From Willaertia magna (taxonomy: Eukaryota > Heterolobosea > Eutetramitea > Acrasida > Naegleriidae), in the NCBI GenBank assembly GCA_902984215.1, contig CADWAF010003396.1:1-10713 (forward strand): DNA of 10,713 bases, written 5' to 3'. Position 1 is the first letter of the stretch. Each line of letters begins with the position of its first letter. The notes beneath the pieces are model-generated. The model was not told the DNA's origin and made no database searches. It saw only the letters and a program-made list of their open reading frames with translations. Both the position numbers and the translations under genes were made by a program. Positions 5,518 to 10,713 of the stretch are shown here, in pieces.

Positions 5518-7360
5518 AGAATCTTCATTTCTGCTAGGTCATGCATCTAAAACAAATAATTATCAAACTACTAGCACTATTCCAGAAGAAGAAGAATATA
5601 AACAAACTAAAACACCAATTTATGAAAGATTTAAATTTCTTAGGCCTTTTATAAAACTTAGAAACTTTTACGAATCGGAATCACTTAAAAGAGTTAGAAG
5701 ATGGATTACTCTAATTGTAGGAGCAATTGTAATGATTGCTTGTGGTACACAATATTCCTACTCTTCAATTAGTCCATCTCTAAAAACGTAGGTATTGTCA
5801 AAAAAATTATTTTTCACACAATTTCACACTTGTCAACTTGTTAGAAAATTTGATTTCACACAAACTGAAGTCAATACAATTGGAACGGCAGCCAATTTAG
5901 GAACTAATTTTAGTTTTCTCTTTTCAATAGTAAATGATTTTTTAGGTACAAGAGCTTGTAGTTTTGTTTCTGGACTATGTCTTTTCATTGCATATTTCTT
6001 AATGTCACTTACAGTTTCTGGTGCAATGCCTTGGGCAGAGAATTATATCGCTCTTTCAGCAGTACGTATTAGTTATTATCCATTCATTGTTCTAACATTT
6101 AATATTCATTGAATTTACAATTGTGACATATAGTTTATGTTTCTAATGGGTAATGCATGTGGAGGTGGATATACAGCAGCAATTACAGCAAGTGTTAAAA
6201 ACTTTCCAGAAAGGAATAGAGGACTTGTAGGTAAGTTTTTTTCTTAAAGAAAACTTTTTTAATTTTATTAAACTCCAATTTTTAATTATATATGTTATAA
6301 CAAATAGTTGGAGTGCTGGCTAGTTGTTTTGGAATTAGCTCTGCAATTTATTCTGGAGCATATTCCTTAATTTTTTCATCTAAATTGGAACCTTATTTGA
6401 TTTTTTGTGCAATTTTAGGAGGAATTGTTGTCATGATTTTTGGAACGATATTTATGGACAGTCATTCACAAGCTGAACAATTTCAAGAAGGAAATAAAAA
6501 GGAGATTGAATCAGTGGAAGATGGTGTGATTAATAATGAAGAAAAGGATGAAAGACAATTAATTATGGAAGAACAATTAAAAAAATTAGAAATACCAAAT
6601 GTACATTCATTGAGAATGTTAATGTCTCTTGATTTTTATATTATTTTCTTAATTCAATATATTTTAGTAGGTTCTGGAATTACAATTATTAATAATTTAG
6701 GAGCTCTTGTACAAGCTTATGGTGGAAAGAAAGGACAACAAAATCCAATGGTTATTGTCTTTGCATTTAGTAATTGTGCAGGAAGATTGATTTTTGGGAT
6801 TTTAAGTGACAAACTTTTAAATCCAAAACGAAATATTACAAGAGTTACATTTATTGCAGTTTGTGCTGCCTTAATGGCAATTACTCAATTTCTTTTTGCT
6901 GTTGTTCCTTTGAGTGGTTTTTATCCATTAGTTATTTTACTTGGTGTAAGTTATTATTTATTTCTAAAATATCAATCAAATGCCAACTATCATTTATTAG
7001 CTTTGTTATGGAGGAACGTTTGCCCTTACCCCTAGTTTCAACTCTGAAAGATTTGGTCCTAAATATTTTGGTCTCAATTCAACAATCCAAAGTTTTGCTG
7101 GTTCTCTTGGAAGTTATTCTTTTGCCACTGGCTTAGCAGGTTACATCTATCAAATTAACATTGTACCACCTAGAACTTTAACATGTCATGGTAGACCTTG
7201 TTATGAAGGAACATTTTATATTTTATGTCTCATTAATTGTTTTGCCATGTTTCTTACAATGTTTTTACTTTATAGAACACGATGGTTATATAAGAGACTT
7301 TATCTTAGAAGACAAATCATGACATCAACTACTGATTCATCTCCAAAATTAAAAAATTAA
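5492..7360 (+). CDS. Nodulin-like / NFD4-type MFS transporter (five exons)
   Basis: Exons 5492-5787, 5845-6061, 6134-6230, 6308-6945 and 7001-7360 join without frame break into 535 residues. The product fits the nodulin-like MFS family, about twelve membrane helices, whose substrates are mostly undefined. Markers in order are ISPSLKTKFDFTQTEVNTIG across the first splice, GTAANLGT, GNACGGGYTAA, then RNRGLVVGVLASCFGIS across the third, a charged cytosolic loop after about helix 6, NNLGALVQ, GRLIFGILSD, and LCYGGTFALTPSFNSERFG after the fourth splice. Each join restores family-conserved sequence, and retention of any intron gives an early stop. The N-terminal tail has ESSFLL (10-15), an acidic dileucine motif that often directs proteins to endosomes or lysosomes. 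The frame at 5795-6112 and frames near 6861-7136 are exon pieces or shadows. The final stop sits inside a palindrome. Fold and family are secure; substrate and membrane are unknown. Confidence 0.88.
5788..5844 (+). other. Intron 1 of the transporter gene (57 nt, phase 2)
   Basis: Donor GTAGGT, acceptor TTGTTAG. Splicing rebuilds a Thr codon and the family sequence LKT-KFDFTQ. An in-frame TAG at 5789-5791, within the donor itself, ends any unspliced reading. Confidence 0.9.
6062..6133 (+). other. Intron 2 of the transporter gene (72 nt, phase 0)
   Basis: Donor GTACGT, acceptor ATATAG. The length is a multiple of three, but an in-frame TGA at 6110-6112 makes retention non-coding. The join gives ALSA-FMFLMGNACGG. 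Confidence 0.85.
6231..6307 (+). other. Intron 3 of the transporter gene (77 nt, phase 1)
   Basis: Donor GTAAGT, acceptor AAATAG. The join rebuilds a Val codon in RGLV-V-GVLAS, which is typical of the family. Confidence 0.9.
6946..7000 (+). other. Intron 4 of the transporter gene (55 nt, phase 0)
   Basis: Donor GTAAGT, acceptor TTATTAG. The join gives LLG-LCYGGTFALTP, a conserved block of nodulin-like carriers. Without splicing the frame leaves the family and stops at 7033-7035. Confidence 0.9.
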
Positions 7361-7372
7361 ATTGCAATTTAA
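7357..7372. repeat. 16-bp perfect palindrome spanning the transporter stop codon
   Basis: ttaaattgcaatttaa is fully self-complementary and includes the TAA stop (7358-7360). Eight base pairs with no loop could form a cruciform or, in RNA, an intermolecular duplex; a simple hairpin would have to open the centre. Confidence 0.45.
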
Positions 7373-7380
7373 AAACCTTA

Positions 7381-7397
7381 TTGTAAATAATTTACAA
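7381..7397. repeat. 17-nt inverted repeat ttgtaaat-a-atttacaa
   Basis: Two 8-nt arms are exactly complementary around a single A, 20 nt after the transporter stop codon. It may be a 3' UTR or downstream element; no function is shown. Confidence 0.4.
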
Positions 7398-7423
7398 AAA
7401 AAAGTATTTCCACTATTTTTTTA

Positions 7424-7429
7424 AATAAA
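7424..7429 (+). terminator. Possible poly(A) signal AATAAA
   Basis: AATAAA lies 64 nt after the transporter stop, followed by T-rich DNA. Composition alone makes the motif frequent here. Confidence 0.25.
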
Positions 7430-7570
7430 ATATTTATTAATTTATTAGCTTACTCCTTAACTACGTATCTATGTTCTCCCTACGGTTGTTGCCTTCAAAT
7501 CCAAGGTGCCAGTTCATTTCTTGTTTTAAAATTTATTTAAATTTACGTTGTAAAAACAAAATTAAAATAA

Positions 7571-8905
7571 ATGAATCAACAACAAGACAGCACAACATCA
7601 CAATTAAAAGAACAATGTTTTGATTATCTTTTAATATTAGATTTCGAAGCAACTTGTGAAGATGGAGATAAATCATTTCCAAATGAAATTATTGAATTCC
7701 CAACCATCGCTTTAAACACAAAAACTTTAGAAATTGATTGTCAATTCCACAATTATGTAAAACCAAAAATCAATCCAACTTTAACTAAATTTTGTACTGA
7801 ATTAACAGGAATCCAACAAGAATGGGTAGATAAAGGTGAAACATTTAAAAATTGTTTAACAAAACATCAACAATGGTTAATGGAACAATTTGTAAATCAT
7901 GGAAAATCATTTTGTTTTGTAACTTGTGGTGATTGGGATTTAAATACAATGTTAAAGAAACAATGTGAAATAGATAATATTTCAATTCCTTCTTTTTATA
8001 AACAATGGATTAATATAAAGAAAGAATTTACAAGAATTTATAAAGAAAAAGCTTATGGAATGACATCCATGTTAAATTATTTTAAATTAGAATTAAAAGG
8101 AAGACATCATTCTGGAATAGATGATTGTTTAAATATCACAAGAGTTGTACAAGAAATATTAAAACAAGGTCATGTTCTTGAGATTACAACAAAGATTTCA
8201 GATAAATCTGTTAGAAGAATGGAAAAGAGAATGCAAGGAGATAATTATGATAAGAATAAAAAAGAAGAATATAAAAAGAAAGTTGAAGAATTAAAGAAAG
8301 AAGGAAAGAATAATAAGAAGGATAAAAAGAAAAAACAGCAAGAAACATCTTCCAATATGGAATCAGCTTCTACAACAACTAATAAGAAGAAGGAATATAA
8401 AAATCCAGCAACTACAACAGATGCAATTGTTGTTATTAAAAGACAAATAGAAATTGAAACGGATGAAGATGATGGTTTTTCAATTTGCTTAATAACAAGA
8501 GGAAGAGAACCATTTAAAGGTTCGTTAGCTTTCCCTGGAGGTTTCATAGATTACGGAGAAAAACCTGAAGATGCTTGCGTACGTGAACTATTAGAAGAAA
8601 CTCATCTTAAGGCTGAAAAAGAAAATTTACAATTAATAGCAGTAGCTGGAGATCCTAAAAGAGATCCAAGACAACATACAATTTCAATTATTTATGCCGT
8701 TAAGATTGTAGATGGATTAAAAGAATTAAAAGCAGATGATGATGCAGCTAATGTAGGTTTTTATAGTTTAAAGAAATTATTGAAAGGAGATTATTCATTA
8801 GCCTTCGATCATCAAGCTATTGTTAATCAATTTGGAAAGTGGTTCTATTCTTTTGGAAAGGAAAGTAAATTCTATTATGAAGTAAAAGAAGAAGATAAAA
8901 TTTAA
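7571..8905 (+). CDS. ERI1-like DEDDh 3'-5' exonuclease fused to a Nudix hydrolase
   Basis: The 444-residue protein has two enzyme domains. Residues about 18-200 match the ERI1/3'hExo group of DEDDh exonucleases, which trim RNA 3' ends such as histone mRNA, 5.8S rRNA or small RNAs. DFE gives D24 and E26, GDWDL gives D123, and HSGIDD gives H180 and D185, so the catalytic set looks complete. Residues about 213-275 form a Lys/Glu-rich, probably helical, basic linker. From about 284 comes a Nudix domain: FPGGFIDYGE, then RELLEETHL, giving the GX5EX7REUXEEXGU box at 324-346 with His345 in place of Gly. Pro362 lies 16 residues after the box, as reported for ADP-ribose pyrophosphatases, within GDPKRDPRQHT. 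ADP-ribose-type activity is therefore plausible. No SAP domain is seen. An in-frame TAA directly before the ATG fixes the start. There are no introns. Confidence 0.85.
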   Translation: MNQQQDSTTSQLKEQCFDYLLILDFEATCEDGDKSFPNEIIEFPTIALNTKTLEIDCQFHNYVKPKINPTLTKFCTELTGIQQEWVDKGETFKNCLTKHQQWLMEQFVNHGKSFCFVTCGDWDLNTMLKKQCEIDNISIPSFYKQWINIKKEFTRIYKEKAYGMTSMLNYFKLELKGRHHSGIDDCLNITRVVQEILKQGHVLEITTKISDKSVRRMEKRMQGDNYDKNKKEEYKKKVEELKKEGKNNKKDKKKKQQETSSNMESASTTTNKKKEYKNPATTTDAIVVIKRQIEIETDEDDGFSICLITRGREPFKGSLAFPGGFIDYGEKPEDACVRELLEETHLKAEKENLQLIAVAGDPKRDPRQHTISIIYAVKIVDGLKELKADDDAANVGFYSLKKLLKGDYSLAFDHQAIVNQFGKWFYSFGKESKFYYEVKEEDKI

Positions 8906-8910
8906 ATAAA
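8905..8910 (+). terminator. Possible poly(A) signal AATAAA overlapping the stop
   Basis: AATAAA shares its first base with the TAA stop of the exonuclease-Nudix gene, which implies a very short 3' UTR if it is used. The convergent gene ends 94 nt further on. Confidence 0.25.
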
Positions 8911-9003
8911 ATTTTTAATTTTTTTTAATTTTTATAAATTATTTAAACAATAGTATTTACAATAAATAAGGTGATATAATATACACAATCTTATTAAACT
9001 AAA

Positions 9004-9327
9004 TTATTGTTTCTTTTCTGCTTCATATTCTAAAATATCAACTAATTTACCATGACTATTTGGATGTGATTCAGCCATTACTGGACATCTAGTTTTTAAT
9101 GAAGGAATATTAGAAATCTTTTTCTTTAAATGTTCCATATCATGAATATGATCGAATGGACATTTATGTGAGTGGAAAGCTGGACATTGTGTAACTAATT
9201 GTTGATTATGTTGAACGAAAACCTTCTTTTCTTCTGAAAATGGACATTCCTTTGGTTGTTGATCTTCAGGCATTTCAAGAAATTCTCTCATCTTTTCTAA
9301 AACTTGATCAATTGTTAATTCTACCAT
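9004..9327 (-). CDS. Small Cys-Pro/His-rich protein, possible haem or metal binder
   Basis: I do not recognise a named family for this 107-residue protein. A helical acidic start (1-27) is followed by a Cys/His-rich core. All four cysteines are followed by proline: CPF at 28, CPA at 48, CPF at 56 and CPV at 81. Eight histidines lie among them, many in the CPAFHSHKCPFDHIHDMEH stretch (48-66) and in HPNSH (88-92). Cys-Pro is the core of haem regulatory motifs, as in the presequences of 5-aminolevulinate synthase and in haem oxygenase-2; zinc binding through the same Cys/His set is the main alternative. There is no signal peptide or membrane segment. The start is the first ATG, with AAA just before it. 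Function is inference from composition only; the coding status is supported by a clean frame and the non-random Cys-Pro pattern. Confidence 0.65.
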   Translation of the reverse strand: MVELTIDQVLEKMREFLEMPEDQQPKECPFSEEKKVFVQHNQQLVTQCPAFHSHKCPFDHIHDMEHLKKKISNIPSLKTRCPVMAESHPNSHGKLVDILEYEAEKKQ

Positions 9328-9665
9328 TTTGCTTTTTATTTGTTATTGGGTTTTTGGGTTGTTTTTTTGTTTTGGTTGCGAGCATCTTGTTGAATGTGTT
9401 GTTAACCTTTATAGTGTTTAGGGGTCACTGGAGTTTTTTTAAATTCCATAAACCAATAATTTTTGGGCTGGAGAAAAAACTGTTGGTTGTTCCTTTTGGG
9501 GAATTTCTGTTACAATGTAAAGAATCTCTTTCCCTTTCCAAACGAACACTAATCAAGCATTTCCTTGATATAATTAAACCTACCGTTACAGAAAGTAATG
9601 TATCAAATCTACAGTTATAAATTATTATTTAATTCTTTGTCAAGTTGAACATTTTTATTGTAATG
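9328..9665. promoter_or_regulatory. 338-nt spacer between two leftward genes
   Basis: This is the longest gap in the window. It contains the promoter of the Cys-Pro protein gene and the 3' flank of the RCC1-like gene. Near the start codon the + strand is T/G-rich (repeated gggttttt and long T runs), so the transcribed leader would be A/C-rich. The middle is relatively GC-rich for the window (21 of 60 G/C at 9421-9480 by hand count). A rightward open frame crosses it to 9620 but has no supported start. I see no RNA gene or repeat array. Confidence 0.4.
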
Positions 9666-10713
9666 TTAAAATTCAATAGTAACATCATTAAACTGAAATA
9701 TTCTCCTTTTCAAATTTAACATAAAATACTCCAACGATTTTGTAACACTTTCATATTTTCTATAAACAATATAATGCCAAGGTCCACAAGCAACAGCATT
9801 AAAATAGTTTAATTCTTCCTTATTATTATTTAAATTAACAGTTGATATCCTCTTTGTACAGTCAACTTCTTTATCAACTGTTTCGCCAATAAATACAATT
9901 TCTTCTTTACAGAAAATAACAGTTCCTCTAGAAGTTGTACCAATAGATAAAATTGGATATTTTAATGGAATGGTCAACTTGGTTGGTTCTATAATATCTG
10001 TTCTTGCTTCATAAACACCACATTGATGTAATGAATTTAATCCAAATGCATAAATACTTTGATTTTCTAATTTAATATTTTGTACACATTTTGTAAATAT
10101 TTTGTATAAAATTATAATAAAACATACCTAATAAAAAAACAGTATGTTTATATCCACATTTTAAATCAATTACTTTTGATTCTTCTTCAAATTTTGTTTG
10201 TTTATATTTAAATAATTGTTTTATACCTTCTTTAATATATAATTTATTTTGTTTTGTAATAATTATATCTTTATTAGAACTATAACAACCATAAAACATT
10301 GGTTCTTCATTTTCAATTGTAATTTCACTAACTTCATCTAATGTTCTGTTTACAATATAGCAATGACCATATTCTTTATATTTTAAAATTTATTTTCTAT
10401 ATTAAATCTAAATTTAACTTACCATCCTTTACAAAAAAACAACTAACCATATTTATAGTTTGCACACTAATAAATATTTTTGATTTTTTTAAACTTTCAA
10501 TTTGTTGTAAAGTATTATTAAAGTTTAAAAAAAATAAATATCCATTTTTTAACCAAAATATTAATCCATATTCTTGTTCTAAAATATCTTTAATTTCAAA
10601 ATTTATTCCAAATAAATCCATTGCAAAATTATTAATTTTAATTTCATAACCATTGATCCAATCATTTTCAATTTTTACAAAATATTTATTTTCATATTTT
10701 TTAATAATTTTTA
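9666..10713 (-). CDS. RCC1-repeat beta-propeller protein, 5' end outside the window
   Basis: Three exons read leftward: 10713-10423 (open at the window edge), 10373-10128 and 10066-9666. They join in frame to 311 residues plus a stop. RCC1-type strands are visible: CGYKHTVFLL joined to ENQSIYAFGLNSLHQCG across the second intron, and VACGPWHYIVY near 9764-9797. RCC1 repeats form seven-bladed propellers used as guanine-nucleotide exchangers or as protein- or membrane-binding scaffolds. Here the repeats are degenerate, with few of the usual glycines, and the exon nearest the edge (INGYEIKIN, then IFWLKNGYLFFL) looks like a further weak blade. The missing N-terminus could hold more blades or another domain. 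There is no evidence for Ran exchange activity in particular. The internal ATGs at 10621, 10299 and 9977 are not starts, since the frame continues upstream through each. Confidence 0.7.
10067..10127 (-). other. Intron in the RCC1-like gene (61 nt, phase 1)
   Basis: On the minus strand the donor is GTATGT and the acceptor AAATTAG. The join rebuilds a Glu codon and the RCC1 phrase HTVFLL-E-NQSIYAFG. Read-through ends at a TAA shortly before the acceptor. Confidence 0.88.
10374..10422 (-). other. Intron in the RCC1-like gene (49 nt, phase 1)
   Basis: On the minus strand the donor is GTAAGT and the acceptor TATAAAG. Two other AG sites inside it (AATTTAG and AATATAG) would bring immediate in-frame stops, so the last AG is chosen, giving FFVKD-E-YGHCYIV. 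Confidence 0.75.

Larger units (their letters stand above)
7361..7570 (+). promoter_or_regulatory. Spacer: transporter 3' end and promoter of the exonuclease-Nudix gene
   Basis: The left half is very AT-rich and holds the inverted repeat at 7381-7397 and an AATAAA at 7424. The right half is GC-richer (32 of 80 G/C at 7441-7520 by hand count) and includes tacgta and ccaaggtgcc. It presumably carries the promoter of the rightward gene. No named motif is recognised. Confidence 0.4.

Noticed and set aside
6062..6133. Possible frameshift or pseudogene breaks in the transporter (stops at 5789, 6110 and 7033)
   Set aside because: Every break coincides with a canonical short GT-AG intron that restores family-conserved sequence, so the gene looks intact.
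6861..7136. 91-residue plus-strand frame inside the transporter gene
   Set aside because: It covers part of exon 4, intron 4 and exon 5 in the wrong frame; splicing at 6946-7000 restores the transporter sequence.
8245..8547. 100-residue minus-strand frame opposite the exonuclease-Nudix linker
   Set aside because: It is the complement of the Lys-rich linker; it is Ser/Phe-rich with no domain.
10341..10649. 102-residue plus-strand frame opposite the RCC1-like gene
   Set aside because: It is the antisense of exons and an intron whose minus-strand join gives RCC1-like sequence.
1..10713. A linked defence, biosynthetic or mobile system
   Set aside because: The genes are functionally unrelated, eukaryotic and individually promoted; I saw no transposase, integrase, reverse transcriptase, terminal repeats or CRISPR-like array.

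Overview
The window is protein-coding DNA of an AT-rich unicellular eukaryote. Six spliceosomal GT-AG introns of 49-77 nt can be placed by restoring protein-family reading frames. The standard code is used, with every complete gene ending in TAA. Proteins carry Asn/Lys/Glu-rich low-complexity tracts, genes are packed 5-340 nt apart on both strands, and there are no operons, tRNAs, rRNAs or transposons that I can see. A heterolobosean amoeba (Naegleria-like) or an amoebozoan fits best; I cannot fix the genus from sequence alone.

Layout, left to right. A GPI-remodelling-type metallophosphoesterase of the Cdc1/Ted1/PGAP5 class (44-1540, +) converges on a small protein made essentially of one beta-adaptin appendage C-terminal domain (1581-2141, -). 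A divergent promoter separates that gene from a 648-residue Glu/Val/Thr-rich protein with a C-terminal membrane anchor (2400-4346, +). A probable LYR-motif mitochondrial protein follows (4411-4743, +); its stop codon lies 5 nt from that of a convergent secreted-type Cys-rich single-pass membrane protein (4749-5243, -). A second divergent promoter, carrying three perfect palindromes, leads to a five-exon nodulin-like/NFD4-type MFS transporter (5492-7360, +). Next come an ERI1-like 3'-5' exonuclease fused to a Nudix hydrolase (7571-8905, +), a small protein in which all four cysteines are in Cys-Pro pairs (9004-9327, -), and the 3' three exons of an RCC1-repeat protein that runs off the right edge (9666-10713, -).

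The genes do not form an obvious pathway; the window reads as ordinary compact protist gene space. Most worth following are the exonuclease-Nudix fusion, the free-standing adaptin appendage domain with a probable lipid-anchor N-terminus, the all-Cys-Pro protein (possible haem or metal binder), and the palindrome cluster at 5308-5469. Some intergenic stretches are more GC-rich than the genes beside them, the reverse of the usual pattern in AT-rich protists.
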